A stretch of DNA of 64,000 nt from Acorus gramineus (lineage: Eukaryota > Streptophyta > Magnoliopsida > Acorales > Acoraceae), in the NCBI GenBank assembly GCA_030737835.1, contig JAUJYN010000020.1, positions 558,001 to 622,000 on the forward strand. The letters are read 5' to 3'. The position numbers and the translations under genes were made by a program. Below are positions 1 to 11,778 of this stretch, in pieces (the stretch's first letter is position 1; each line of letters starts with the position of its first letter). Below the pieces are notes generated by a model, which did no database searches, was not told the origin of the DNA, and saw nothing but the letters and a program-made list of their open reading frames with translations.

Positions 1-439
1 GTTTATATATTTTTCAATATTAAAAGCCAATAAAAGAACAACATAATATACGCACTACGGAAGTTTATAAATTGTAATGTTGTGTTTTATATGTAAAGGA
101 GCTCATTAGAATTAAAAAATGAAGTTCTTAAACATGACATTTTTTTACCTTTTTTGAATGTAGAATACTATCATGCCTGAACATATTTTTCTATGACAAC
201 ATGTAGAATTTATGGTCATTCGTTCATGTTTTTACAAACGTTAAATAGTTTTTTATTTACGCGCAATTGCGCGTATAGTGTACTAATTTCTTAAAAGGTA
301 GATTAAAGAAAGACTACCACAAAATGCACATATTTTTATGACCATCTAGCTTGGTTTTATGACGGGCGGCCGCCACTGACAGTTACAATGATGTTTAATT
401 TTAAAATGTGGAATATATTTTGAATGAATGACCATGTGT
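1..439. other. A/T-rich non-coding DNA, no gene recognised
   Basis: I see no convincing exon, repeat or RNA gene here. Given the + strand exons that follow, it is most likely an upstream intron or intergenic sequence of the MRPL45-like gene, but nothing in the sequence proves that. Confidence 0.4.
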
Positions 440-651
440 ACTTCAACCTAATAAATTGTTTGAGGTCACCAAATGTATTGTGTGGTGGAAATGCGTATAT
501 CCTTTCTTTTTCCTTCATTTGTTTTTCTTATAGGATGTCAAAGTACTCCAACCTAAATAAATTGTTTGAGGTCACCAAATGTATTGTGTGGTGGAAATGC
601 ATATCTCCTTTCTTTTTCCTTCATTTTTTTCTTCTTATAGGATGTCAAAGT
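440..651. repeat. Tandem duplication of about 105 bp ending in a splice-acceptor-like site
   Basis: Two adjacent copies (about 440-544 and 545-651) share the block from cctaaataaattgtttgagg to cttataggatgtcaaagt with only a few differences. Each copy ends in a pyrimidine-rich tract followed by ATAG|GATGTCAAAG, so the duplication doubles a potential 3' splice site. Confidence 0.8.
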
Positions 652-719
652 TTTTGAATTGCATGATTCTCTGAATAATATATCCTGTTATATAACTGAT
701 TCTGAATATTCTAACTTGC
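641..719 (+). CDS. Possible internal exon, product unassigned
   Basis: After the second acceptor-like TTATAG (637-640), one frame stays open for 33 codons, reading DVKVFELHDSLNNISCYITD and onward. A GTAAAAGAG donor-like site lies at 720. The residues look coding, but I cannot match them to the MRPL45 family that the downstream exons belong to. It could be an upstream exon of the same gene, an exon of another gene, or chance. Only RNA evidence could decide. Confidence 0.3.
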
Positions 720-1943
720 GTAAAAGAGAATATAGACAATGATTGTGCTTTTGTAGTTCATCTAAAAAAGAGGAATGCTATTATTCCAATGGAAGATTTG
801 TTTTAAATCGTTGAAGCCAATGTTGTATTGTTTTTGTTATTCAAGTAAAATAGTTGATATGTTGATTGAGTGTTTGTAAGAGAGATTTTGATTGAGTGTT
901 TGTACATCTCATACTCGTACATTTGGCAGTTTTGACATGCAGAAGTGAGATATAGACCTACCTTTACATTCTGACGTAATCGGAATCGTGAAACGCTGCG
1001 AGAAACAAGACGAAGACGAACAATGTTGACTCCTTAAAATCCTTTCTGTAGGACGGAAGAAGGATTGAAAGAAATAACTCTCAAAATAACTAGAAAACTC
1101 AAAATATTATTAATTGATTATTTGCACAACCCCTTGACATGATTAAATAGGGTGATGTGACTTGCAAAGCAAGAAAACCTAAGGAAAAAAAAAAGAAAAT
1201 ATAGAAATTCGGATCTCTATAATGGAGCCACTAAAAAACCATTAAAACTTACTAAAATATCTCCTAAAATATTATATATCGCTCTTAAATTAATACCCAA
1301 TTAATAGGAAATTAAATGTGACTAAAAATATTCAAAATAGATCCATAATCATAGAGAAATCAATGTAAATTTGATTCTCTTAATTATGAGCATTAATTGC
1401 TTTCTTTTTTTACGTCACGTTAGTTGTTTCCTTTTTTTTAACTTTCCTTCCCCAATAATTGTTGATTTTCTTGTCAAACCGTCCTGCATCACATTCCTTA
1501 TAGAATATATATGCATCTGATTGTAAAGAGAGCATCTTTGAGTATATTGTCTCCATCTGTTTTACTTCTTCTCTTGTGTAACTTTTAAATCTGCAATTTT
1601 TTAAGTTTAAAGATACGTTGATTATGATCCATTTTATATTATCATCTTGGATAGATAAACACACTAATTGTCAAGGGGGACAAAACATCTCTAAGAAAAG
1701 CAGTCACGGAGCACATGTACTCTGTAAGCTATTATGTTTAACTTTTATAATTCTTCTACAAACTTCTGAATTAGATTGTTTTTCTAGTTGTTCTGCTGTT
1801 TATATGTAGTGCTGATCTCCTTAATTGTAATCCATTGATTTAAAAGTTACATCTACATATTTAGTCTATATATTCATAGATTTAAAAGTTAGATCTACAT
1901 AGTTTATCTAAATTATTTCCGCTATAATCTATTGCTTTGCTAG
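720..1943. other. Non-coding DNA, probably intron
   Basis: A/T-rich sequence without a supportable exon. Short ORFs on either strand show no family features. It lies between the possible exon at 641 and the first certain exon at 1944, so it is most simply read as intron. Confidence 0.45.
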
Positions 1944-4900
1944 GTCCTCAAAAATGACATGAAACAGAGAGAATCTCGATGGAACTCTGTTTACTGGGAA
2001 TTGGTTGAGCCAGTCGTGAGCATTCGGACACTGCGTGCTAGAATGGTGAGAGAATTTTCTGATGTCTCATCTTCTTCTAAATTATCTTTTGCATCTATAA
2101 AACAATAACATCATAATCAAAACATCCTATTGATTGTGGATTTTCTATTGCTATAACTTTCTGCCATAGTTCATTTTGTTTGCAACATTGTCTTTTTTTT
2201 TGGTAAGTGATTTTATTGATTCTCTTGAATAAATTTATACAAAAGAAAGCACAGAAAGTAACAGAATTACAAATTTACAAGGGGCATACCCCTAGTTGAG
2301 ACAATGATTCCATGGAATTACTAATCAGGTGCTAGTAACTGGATTTTGCGAGAGTAAACAGCCCCTGCTTTGTCTCAGGTGAGAGCATTTGCGAGCTCAA
2401 TCCAAAGAAGTGAAGGGAAGATCAGTTTGTTGCCCATAGAGGTCAGATAAGCTGCCAAAAGATCTGCAGGTGCATTGGCTTCACGATAGATGTGTTGAAT
2501 CTTCCATTGATCGAAAGAGGCAAGGAGGTCTTGAACCGCATAGAACAACCTGCGTGTCTGCCATGGAACCAATCCTTTGCCTTGAATCCAGGAGCAGACT
2601 GTTGCAGAGTCAGTTTCAAGGATGACTCTCTGATGGCCTTGATTTCGGCAAAGCCTAAGTCCCTGTTGGACCCCTTGAATCTCTAAGTGATTGATACTCG
2701 TAAGTGGAACTCGAGAGGCTTCACCTAGGATGTGGTCTCCATTGAAATTCCTAAGGAGTGCACTGTGGCCAGCACGATCCGCAGAGAGAGAACCATCTTT
2801 CTTGTACAGCTATCAATGCCTACTTGTTTGGACAGCGCGATCGGCAGAGAGAGAACCTTTTGCGACATTGTCTTTCACATTCATTTTCCATGTACAGCTA
2901 TCAATGCCTACTCGTTTGGCCTTCTTTCATCTTCTTCATAATAGTTACCCTTATCTGGACACCTTATTTTACAAATGAAATCATTGATACATATTACGAA
3001 CATTCAAGTGACCCAAGAAGATGTTCTACGATTCAATTTGGTTGTAAGAAAACTTTTCATAAGATTTAGTTTATCTTAAATCCCAAAAGATGAATGGGAC
3101 AGCAATGAAAATGTTGAACTGAATTGGTCAAGAGAAATCATTGTTGTATTACAATCTAACGTTTATCAAGAGAACATCCACAAGTGGTAGAATATCTTTC
3201 TTAAGCAATCTACACTATCAAAATATTACACTTTAAGAAAAAGAAACTCAAATTACAAGCATAACTACATCAATTGAAATAAATGCTTGATGATCTTCAA
3301 CTCAATTGTTGGGGAATTTATATAGGACAGTCAGAGAAACCTTGAAATCTCCTTAGATAATGAGTAAGATGCTTTTGATAGCAAAAGGTTATAAATCTTC
3401 ATCCATCTCTAGTTGATGGCTACGAATATAATTTGCTGGGATTCCAATGGTTGTTTTTTTTTCTAGCAGTCTCTATTGTGTGATAAAGTGTTTTACTCAA
3501 CTTATCCTCTTTTTATTTTATTTTATATAAATTATGAAACAATTTTTACTGGCTTACATTTGAAAATTCCTTGTATGAATTGAATTTGTACTCGAGAGTG
3601 GATTTCCCGACATTTATGGCTGACGGTTCAATACAAATATATATTATATCACTTTCTTAATGGTTGGATGTAACTGGTCATTGACCATTTCTCCTTTGTT
3701 TCGTCGGTCTTTTCTGTAGAGTTTGATATCTCTAATCATCGGGGTCGATGGTATGTTTATCCCTCGATTTATTTAAATCATTCTATTTCTCTTTTTCCAA
3801 TGGAAATTGTCCCAACCTTTTGGTGATATTATTATACTTGCACCCTTTTGTTTTCTTAAAATGTGTTTCAATTTTGTCTTGTTTAATATGTTATTGGAAC
3901 TGGTAAGCATTTTTCATGAGTTAATGCTTTCTCATGTTTTTAAATGTGATTGTCTATGCTGTGTTTTACAGATTGGTGTCGATAAGAACAATCTTGATAA
4001 AGCATTCATACAGCTGACTCTTGAGTTCCTATCAAAGCAGGTTTGTAGTTGTTACCTTTTTCTGAAACTTTCAGCAATCATGGATGGTTTTAGAGCAAAC
4101 ATTAAAGTTTGCATTTTGTGATTTCTTTCTGAAAATAGTTTTTCTTAATCTTACTGATGTTCATGCTCCCGTGTACCAATATCAGCAGTGCAGCTCCCAA
4201 TATTTATCCAGACTCTCTTTCCGTCCTTGCTTAATATTTTATTTTAATATCTATTTTAGGTTTTCGAACATAATTTAATATATTTTTATATGGTTTTCCA
4301 TATTTTCTCATGAATATCTAGTCCAGCCTCATCTATGGATTTGGAAATTAGAACTACCAGACAGTGCATAGTCATTCTGAATGTGATTCTGCAATAGTTT
4401 TATGCAGATCACACTTATTATCTATTTCCATTGGTTATCTTTTATTTGATTGGTTTATATATTAGTTGTGCTTATATTGCTATCATTGCTATTGTTTGTT
4501 GATGGGCAAGTTTCTTGAGTGCTTGATTAATTCTATTTTAGTTCTATTCATATGCTCTTTTTTTGGGAAAAAAAAATTCTATTTATATGCTTACCTTTTC
4601 TTGCAGAAGTTCGAGGCATATGATTTAAAAGGTGCTGTTGTCTCTGGAGATAAAGCAAAGGAGGTATGATGATAGAATTCTGAAATCTCATTTATGTTCG
4701 TGATTCATTTCATTTTTTTTTCTTTTCTGTTTGACCTAGTATGCAATATTTAAGAGATGAATTAATTATCAATATGGAACAAATGCATCTTAATCATTGC
4801 CTGTCAATATCAATTAGCTTGTGAATTGGTTTTCTGCATTATGTTAATTGATATTTCTAGTATTAATATGAGTTTCACATGTATCAGGTGTGAATTTTGC

Positions 4901-7900
4901 AGGAAAAAGTTGTGCAACTCAGCATAGTATAATGCAAATAATTTAAATATCAAAGCTTACTGTTACCCAACTTGACGTAACTTTCAAAACATGTGGGTAG
5001 AAATTTCCATGAGATACTCAGGGCACTGTTCTCTGTTCAATCTGCTTTTAGCATCTAAAAATATTAATGTTTGCTCTACTGCAATTTCATTACGATATAG
5101 AATAGAAGCCCAAAGCATACAAAATACATTCATCGTATGACACGCACTAATGACATCCCCCAGTACAATGCTTATCCCTTTACCAACAGTTGCCCCTTTC
5201 AAATGTTACTATCCTTGTGCCCACACAAAAACATCCCCACTCCTGGATAAGCCTCCTTACCATCTCCCCACATTCTCGATGTACAACCTCTCTCTACAAA
5301 ATAAGAGGTGATTCTTGGACATCCAAAGAGCCCACATTGTCGTTGGGATAAAACACTGTGATAATCTTAGCTTTCATGCTTTGATCCTCCTCCTTGCTTC
5401 CCACACTGTCCATGGAAGCAAAGTCGGAGTCAAGTCCTGTGGAGACACTCAGCAGGTGCCATATCTGCTTGGCAATTGAGCACTGGGAAAACAAATGTTC
5501 AGTCTTCTCTTCACCATCACCACACAATGGGCACATAAGATCCTCCTGGTTCAACCATTTCACTCTGTAAGACTTCGTAAGGAGTTTATATTGGTAGGCT
5601 ATCCTCAGAAAAGCTGTCTTTTAGGGGAATCTTAGGGCCCCACACTTCTGACTTTTGAGCAATCAACTGCAGACTTGCCTAGCCCATCCACAACCAATCA
5701 TAACAGCTCTGCACTGTGAATCCCTCCCTGGGATGAGACCTCCATACAGACAGTCTAGGACGCACACTGAAGCTACCACTCCCTGTAGTTCCCGCTGTAG
5801 GTCCATGAAAAGGTCCACCTCCTCATTGAGCATACGCGATCTCGTATGTACGTCCCATGTACCCCCTGCACTCCCTTGATCTAGAACTGCATGGCAGAGC
5901 CATCCTTTAGACTCAAGAGCTCGAATAGCCTAGGGAATTTGGATTTAAGAGAAATATCTTCTATCCATGTGTTGTGCCAAAAGAGAGTCCACTCACCGTT
6001 ACTGATCTTTCGTCAAGCAGCCTTTGTGATATCTGTGGACTAGCTAAGGATGCCCTTCCAAATTTAACAATCCGATCCCCAATGCGGCCATCAATAAAAA
6101 CTCTGTGAATAAAAACTCAATAAAATATGAATAAAAAATTATAAAAAAATAAAAATTATTTAATGGCCATCAATAATGTATCTCTTGTACAGATCTCATA
6201 ATTCTCCAGTTGAAATGCCCGGTAATTATGAGATCTCTTGTACAAATCTCATAATTTCCACAATCCGATGCTGAATGGGGGCGCTGTTCACCAACCACCG
6301 CCAGAGCCACTTCACGAGAGCCTTGTTCATATTCTCTCGGTTGAGGATCCCAGCTCCACCATTTCTCTTCCAACCGCAGACCATATCCCATATGACCAGG
6401 TGAGGTCACTTCCTGTCATCATCTCTCGTTCCATAAGAAACATTTCTGAATTCTATCGATTCATTGTTAGGTCCCTTTTGGGACCTTGAACAAGGATATA
6501 AAGAAAATAGGGAGGTTGGGGAACATTGCCCGAAGAAGGATGAGGCGCTTGCCTTGACTCAAGTTCCTACCTTTCCAACCTTCCAATTTTCTATCGAATT
6601 TACAGATAAGAGGCATCCCTTATGGCTTTGTGAACTTCCCCAGGTGAAGGGGCAAGCCCAAATGGCGGGTTGGATTTTTTTTTTTTTTTTTTGTTGATAT
6701 AAGATAGGAGTCTTATTTCAATAAGAATACCTCGAAAAGGAGACGAGGGATCTCCTTACATAAGGAAAGGAGAAGAGAAGAAGAGAAAGTACAAAAAGAA
6801 ATAGAAGAATGCAAAAAGATCCCCCAAGAAGATCTACAATCAACTCCTCCCAATTGAAGCGAGTGTTCCTTCTTCCAAAAAGAATGTGACCCAATAGTGA
6901 AGAAGAGAGGAAATAGACACCCATGTATTTTCAAAATACACTCTTATGTTGAAAAATGCACTCCTTGCTCATAAATCAAGTACTCCAACAAACTGCATGA
7001 GGAACCAATCATTGAAACTTGGCTAAAGTGATTCGATCACCTCGCTTTCGTCTTTTTCGAAACCACTTCCACATTCCTGCAAGGTCAGTGAAAGAACGAT
7101 GAGTGCCAAGAGCCTCACTACCTTCTCGCAAATATTCACACTAAGTGAACATTTGAAGAAGAGGTGCTCTCTTGTTTCAACCTCCGAACCACAAAACTCG
7201 CAACTTGTATTTTCATCGTTAGACCATTTTGCTTGGTTAATCACATAAAACACCGAATCTTCAAAGGGGCTGCCACAACCTTGAACCGGCAAATAGACAG
7301 CTTTTTTTTTGGAGGGGGGGGGACTTAAGAAGGAGATAATAGTAAAAAGGCCAAAATATCTTCAAAGGCTCAGGAGGAACATAGTTATCTTCAAAGGCTA
7401 ACTTTTGGCTTTTGAAAATTTAAAGAGACATCGGAGAGAATGATCAAATATTGGGGACTCTTTTGTGCAAGGGTGAGTTGGGTGGATTTAATGTTGAGTG
7501 ATAGGGTCCCCTACTGGAGGGATTGTTGTTTGTTTTGTTTTGTTTGGTTCTTTCTATGACACATTGTACTATCAGTTTTATAAATGAATTATAATAGATT
7601 GTCTACTTTCTTTCCCAAAAAATTGCATCGAAGAGTCAATGTTTAGTCCTTATTAGTGATGGATGGACTTACTAGGCATATCCAAGATGTTCTTGGTGTT
7701 TATTGTTCGCAAACTTGTTTTGGCTTATGAGACTAGAGAAGTGATTTAATGCCAATGTATGATAACAAGGAGAAGCTTTGAAATATAAAATTTTTAGAAC
7801 AATTACGCAAAATAGAATATATGAAATGTAATTTGGTATGAGTATAAGAAGAAATAATATAAGAGCGTTGATTCATGTAGCCAATCCCAAATCATTGGGA

Positions 7901-8591
7901 GATAGGTTTGGTTGTTGTTGTGAACATCAGAGCTTTGAGTTTTCATATTTTTCGGCCCTCCATGTTCTTATTTAAATCCACAATATGCCTAATTAATTAT
8001 GTATTTCCTATTGACATTTCAATGCATTGTTCCATACCTGCTTATATCTGCAACATCAAGACTATTGTGTTCTTTAGTACCCAGCCAGAAATTTACAAAT
8101 GGTTACAAAACCACTGAATAACCAAATTTTGTTTTTCTTAACGAAACAAAAACTGGAGTATGTTATTCCCCAACAGCAGGAAGTTTCATCATGCATAGCA
8201 TCAACATGAGCTCCTAATGATCAAGATGCAACGAAAATAAGTCTGTATCTGGTCATTGAACATATTCCAGTTGTCCAAAGCTTTGTAACATAGAGCCTAG
8301 ATGTATGTTTTGACTTTCTCTGTGTTAGTAGACCTGTCATGGTTTCTTTTGAAGTATATATGCATTTTCTCTTTCCCTTAATGATGGCACTTACACATTA
8401 CTATGTCTCATTTCCCACCGTACTTCCAATTTCTCTTGGTGTAGATGTATTATTTTTTTTGGTGGGTTACTAAATGTAAATTCACATATCCTAAACATGT
8501 TTAGGTCCTTGTTCGTGATATCTGGGTATTTGAACGATCTCTGTTCCACCCTCGATCTTATTGGCGTCTTTGTGGTCGAATATCATTGTAG
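1944..8591 (+). CDS. MRPL45: MRPL45/Tim44-like mitochondrial protein, last four exons
   Basis: Four exons, 1944-2045, 3972-4040, 4607-4663 and 8505-8591, are each a whole number of codons (34, 23, 19 and 28 plus TAG). All are bounded by AG and GT (donors gtgaga, gtttgt, gtatga). They encode a continuous segment with RWNSVYWELVEPVVSIRTLR, AFIQLTLEFLSKQ, FEAYDLKGAVVSGDK and VLVRDIWVFERSLFHP, ending YWRLCGRISL-stop. This is the C-terminal half of the Tim44-like fold shared by MRPL45 (bL45m), a large-subunit mitoribosomal protein near the exit tunnel, and Tim44. The spacing of WxxVE, Q-F and the final VFE-YWR block is that of the MRPL45 side of the family. The N-terminal exons, including any mitochondrial targeting peptide, lie upstream or are not recognised. 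No stop or frameshift falls in the four exons, so the gene may be functional. Introns 2 (1.9 kb) and 4 (3.8 kb) are swollen by LINE fragments. Confidence 0.82.
2179..2875 (-). mobile_element. 5'-truncated LINE fragment (RNase H domain) with TSD, in an intron
   Basis: The minus strand from about 2850 to 2375 encodes a plant LINE-type RNase H domain: DGS with AGHSALLRNFNGDHILGE, then INHLEIQG, LETDSATVCSWIQG and YREANAPADLLA. The D, E, D and D catalytic positions are all visible. A short T-run (2192-2201) is the poly(A) end of the minus-strand insertion. The flanks carry a near-identical duplication, TTTGC(A/G)ACATTGTCTTT, at about 2179-2195 and 2858-2875, which marks target-primed insertion. 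At the 5' end a block containing tgtacagctatcaatgccta occurs at about 2803 and again at 2890 in the flank, so a local duplication accompanied the insertion. It lies in the first large intron of the MRPL45-like gene, antisense to it. Confidence 0.8.
2876..3971. other. Intron sequence of the MRPL45-like gene
   Basis: A/T-rich sequence ending in tgttttacag at the next exon. I see no coding or structured feature in it. Confidence 0.6.
4980..6660 (-). mobile_element. LINE ORF2 fragment (RT thumb to zf-RVT), decayed
   Basis: On the minus strand, successive short frames recall plant L1 ORF2: GWKGRNLSQGKRLILLRA and IQKCFLWNE (about 6600-6430), PHLVIWDMVCGWK, then GAGILNRENMNKALVKWLWR (about 6360-6290). 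Next come SNGEWTLFWHNTWIEDISLK (about 6005-5945) and the zinc-binding zf-RVT segment CPLCGDGEEKTEHLFSQC (about 5540-5485). Stops and frameshifts separate the blocks. The stretch 5202-4984 may be the more distal part, but this is weak. The fragment lies antisense in the last intron of the MRPL45-like gene. Its upstream end stops near the T-run of a second LINE at 6675. Confidence 0.8.
6183..6255. repeat. Short direct repeat inside the LINE fragment
   Basis: The string ctcttgtacaNatctcataatt occurs at about 6182 and 6232, with an inverted partial copy (aattatgagatc) just before the second. It interrupts the LINE reading between 6290 and 6005, so it is a later local rearrangement. Confidence 0.6.
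6675..7310 (-). mobile_element. LINE 3' fragment with poly(A) and zf-RVT domain
   Basis: A run of 18 T (6675-6692) is the poly(A) tail of a minus-strand insertion. Further upstream on that strand, CEFCGSEVETREHLFFKC (about 7200-7150) is a zf-RVT zinc-binding segment. It differs from the one at 5.5 kb, so this is a different LINE. The far end is near 7310, at a T-run and a G-run. I could not find a clear TSD. Confidence 0.7.
7625..7925 (+). mobile_element. Decayed LINE 3' end with GTT tail
   Basis: On the plus strand the frames contain VMDGLTRHIQDV and, later, LEQLRKIEYMKCNLV, both reminiscent of the RT palm and thumb of a plant LINE. The segment ends with ttgattcatgtagccaatcc followed by aaatcattgggagata and a (GTT)n run (7911-7922). 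This is the well-known 3' end of a widespread plant LINE group. The fragment is old and full of stops. Confidence 0.6.
7926..8504. other. Intron sequence before the last MRPL45-like exon
   Basis: A/T-rich sequence ending at acatgtttag, the acceptor of the terminal exon. No other feature is seen. Confidence 0.6.
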
Positions 8592-10865
8592 GGTTCTCGT
8601 CCTTCAATGATATCTTCAAATTTTGATAAACATCAGATTTTTTTTTAGTTTGTAAATTCATTAATTGTCGAGACTGTATTATTAAATGATATGTTCTTCC
8701 CCTCATTATCTTTTTTTTGCCATCTTTGGAATTCTCTCTTGGAAGGAGAATCAGTGATTACAGTTTTCCATCCATCACTATGGGACCTTAGTCATGCCTG
8801 ATGTACAATGTAGTTGCTTAATTTCTTGATAACTAACTGTGGTTGTCTATGTATGAATATTCTCCATTCGAAGGTAGTATGTATTGAACTTCTGTTTTTC
8901 CACAGATTTATGTATATATGTTCCAGGTTGCGAGTCATTTGCAAGTAGTTTTAAGAGTATAAAATGAGTGAGGTGAACCCAATATTAGAAGTTTCGATTT
9001 GGCCTAAGATGCCTATGTATGTGCCCGAAATCTGTCAATCTAAAGAAGATGACTATGTTTAAAAAGGCGGTTAAAGCTCGAGCTTGAGCTAGTCTTGGTT
9101 TAAATTGTGTTATTTTAGGCGTGCTTAAATAAGCTGAGATTTGCTCCAGTAGGACTGCCGTGCTGGACTGATGTTTAACAGGGCATGACCTATGGCCTAC
9201 TTTTTAATGGAAACACGGCAGCAATCCAATTTTTTGAAAAAGATACTCCATGTCATGCAACCTTTTCATTAAGTTACATCAAGAAATGCATTTGCTGCAA
9301 ATGATTAACAAGCATTTAGTTATAGTTCAACATACGTTTTATTCCTAATCCCTATAGACAAAACACAGTGCAATGTTTGGACAGAATAAGGGAAATAAGT
9401 TTAAAAACTTGTTTGTTTGTATGGAATAGGTGAATATGGTATGACATAGTAAATGAGAATAAACTGTGTGGGAGGTAAAAATGTGCTCCTCGAATGGGCA
9501 GGACTCGAGGATGGCCCGGACTTGGTTTGGGTAGTTCCGTGAAGAGACGACGATGAGGGTTTCACAGTGGATTGATTGACAAGAATTTTGTCCGGACTGA
9601 CCCTGATGTAACTCAGGCTATCTACGTATTCTTGTTATCAAGTCATACGTAGTTTCTCTTTTAGTGGGATCTCATACTGAAAGTGGTGCTATCCTAAGAA
9701 CCTCTAACGATTAAGTCAAATCTCTATTGAAATATGATTTTAAGCTTAAGTGTAGAGTCTTTTTTTGGGGAAGAAGAAGAAGTCCCCTTTTTGGTGAGGG
9801 CGTGCCTGTTATGCTATGGAAGTGTGATGATAGCACGACAGAATTTTCCACGTGGCTGTTAGATCAGTCGACACGTGGGATCTTGGGATCAACACATAAC
9901 CGTTTTTTGATAGTTTGTTACAGTCATTATGTTAGAGAATATTCCATGGGCTTTTCTGTAATCTCGTTAGCACTTGTGTTGTACATGTGAGAGGTCCTCG
10001 GACGCTCAGGTCTGGTCGGGAGTCCAACCATGTCGTTCGTTGGTCCAACTTGGGATGGAGGCCTGTTCGTAGCAAAGCGTAAAGGCTCGGGACAGTATGA
10101 CATTCTAAATAGATCTTAAGATGTGACATATTTTGTCTTCTATAAACTGGTATTGATATTTCAGGTCTCTTGAAATTGTGTCATTACATCCAATCTACTC
10201 CACTAAAATATGGGTGTTTACATGTCAAATAATCTATCATTATCTTTTACAAATTAGGTAATCAGTATATCAAATCATTTGTCACCATTTAAATATTTTT
10301 ATTCAAATCTTATTCATCTTCTATCCGCAACATATTTATAGTCAATAAAACAACAAAAACTTAAAAACACAATAAAATAGAAATAATTTATTTCTTATTT
10401 ATATTGGAATGGTTATTTATTTTAGAATAGCATATGTTTGGCATGTGGCTATTAAAAGGTCTTTTCGTCATGGTGTATCTTTTGCTTAAAGTTGATGGAT
10501 ATTTTATTTTATTTTTTATTTCCTAAAATCTGATCTCACTGAAGCCCAAATGAATTAGATAGCAGCTTATCCTAGATTCAATATGGGCCTTAACCAAACT
10601 TAGGTATAGTTTTTGAACGCTTTTACACTCAATTTTTTTCTCAGTTTAAAATATAATCTTATATACATTGTTAGAAATTCAGTAAAGCATATATCCCATT
10701 AAATGTTGTATATACCTCGTTAGATGTTGTATATGTCTTGTTAAATATTTTATTATATTTATTAAAAATGAGTTCATTCAATTAGAAATGGAGGGAGACA
10801 CACTTTTTATCAAAGTATTTATTTTATTAGATGATGTTTATTATTTTTTTTAAAAATAAAAAACC
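8592..10865. other. 3' flank and intergenic DNA, no gene recognised
   Basis: This starts with the 3' UTR of the MRPL45-like gene. From 9480 to 10135 the base composition is less A/T-rich and the text (for example atcaagtcatacgtagtttc at about 9639) resembles plant repeat debris, but I cannot assign it. At 10680-10755 a short tandem motif, attaaatgttgtatata / gttagatgttgtatatg, is visible. ORFs in this stretch show no family features. Confidence 0.45.
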
Positions 10866-11344
10866 AATGTTCTAAAAAACGGCAAAAAGCGCTGCCTAGG
10901 CAGCGATTTAGGTGGAAGGGAGTACTGCATTGCCTAGACCCTAGGCGGCTTGGTCTAATCGGCCGATTAAGTGGGCTAGTCAGGTCACAATGTCGACAAC
11001 CAAATAAAAAAAAAAAAAAGTCAAAACCCTCTCTAGACATCCCTCTCTCAGTCTCTTCTTTTTTTTTCGGGATTTGCTTCTTTCTCTTCTTTTACGTTTT
11101 CTTTTTCTTCTGCTTATTGTTCTTCTTCAGACAACACACATTTCTGCCATGGGGGATCTTTGGCCGCCCCACTCGAACTCCAAATCAAGTCCCATTTGCG
11201 GCGATGGTGAAGGTGTTGGTGACTCCATTGAAAGGCTCTGTCTGTTGTTTTTTTTTTTTTTTAGGGTTTAGTAATAATTTTTATGGGGGGAGGAAAAGGA
11301 ACCACATGGGTTTCGTGGAAGGGTTGACCCATGTAGAGGTTATT
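10866..11344. other. CTAGGC-rich palindromic segment and pyrimidine-rich flank
   Basis: The piece 10890-10980 contains repeated gcctagg/cctaggc words and cggccgattaa. Such words are common in small plant DNA-transposon relics. I cannot name the family. The rest (10990-11270) is pyrimidine-rich with a short open stretch around an ATG at 11150 that I do not recognise. Confidence 0.3.
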
Positions 11345-11608
11345 ATTATTTTTTTTTTTGAAAAATGAAGTGGTAGGCCAATTACTTCTTATAATTAAGT
11401 GAAAAATGAGTACAAACCAGGATGAATTAGTGCTAAGGGTTAGCACCAAACAACATTCAAGAAAATCGAAACATAAAACAAACCAGCCCCGAAAGTAGGA
11501 GCAGACTCCAGGGCATAAAAACAAGGAGCCGACTCCAGGGCATAAAAAATCCACCTGGGTAAGATGCACTCCTCAAGAGATGAAGATGGATCTCCGCTGC
11601 CACCTAGT
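11345..11608 (-). mobile_element. Probable LINE 3'-end fragment
   Basis: A T-run at 11349-11359 is followed by sequence open on the minus strand for about 100 codons (11569-11261), like a LINE 3' terminus. It contains a 26-bp tandem repeat around gactccagggcataaaa (about 11497-11548). It ends where a piece of family B LTR begins, so the boundary is a rearrangement junction. Confidence 0.4.
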
Positions 11609-11770
11609 AAAACATTATTACAGACTTGAATACACAATCACTGTCTGTGAGAGCCAAGTCTAGTCCAAATAAAGTACAACAAGTGCAACGCACACGATTT
11701 CAAATACATAATGACACTAGGACTGCTGACAGCCTCGCACTCACCAATCGTCAAACAGAACGCTCCACGC
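11609..11770 (-). mobile_element. Isolated internal fragment of a family B LTR
   Basis: This 162-bp stretch matches the body of the family B LTR (compare 59905-60065 in L7), from aaaacattattacagact to cgctccacgc. Both LTR termini are missing. It sits between the LINE fragment and the end of the Tat-like LTR and looks like filler DNA at a repaired break. Confidence 0.7.
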
Positions 11771-11778
11771 ACGCAACC

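Noticed and set aside
9727..10129. Small ORFs on both strands near 9.7-10.1 kb
   Set aside because: No domain, no splice support and no codon bias. They lie in unclassified repeat-like intergenic DNA.
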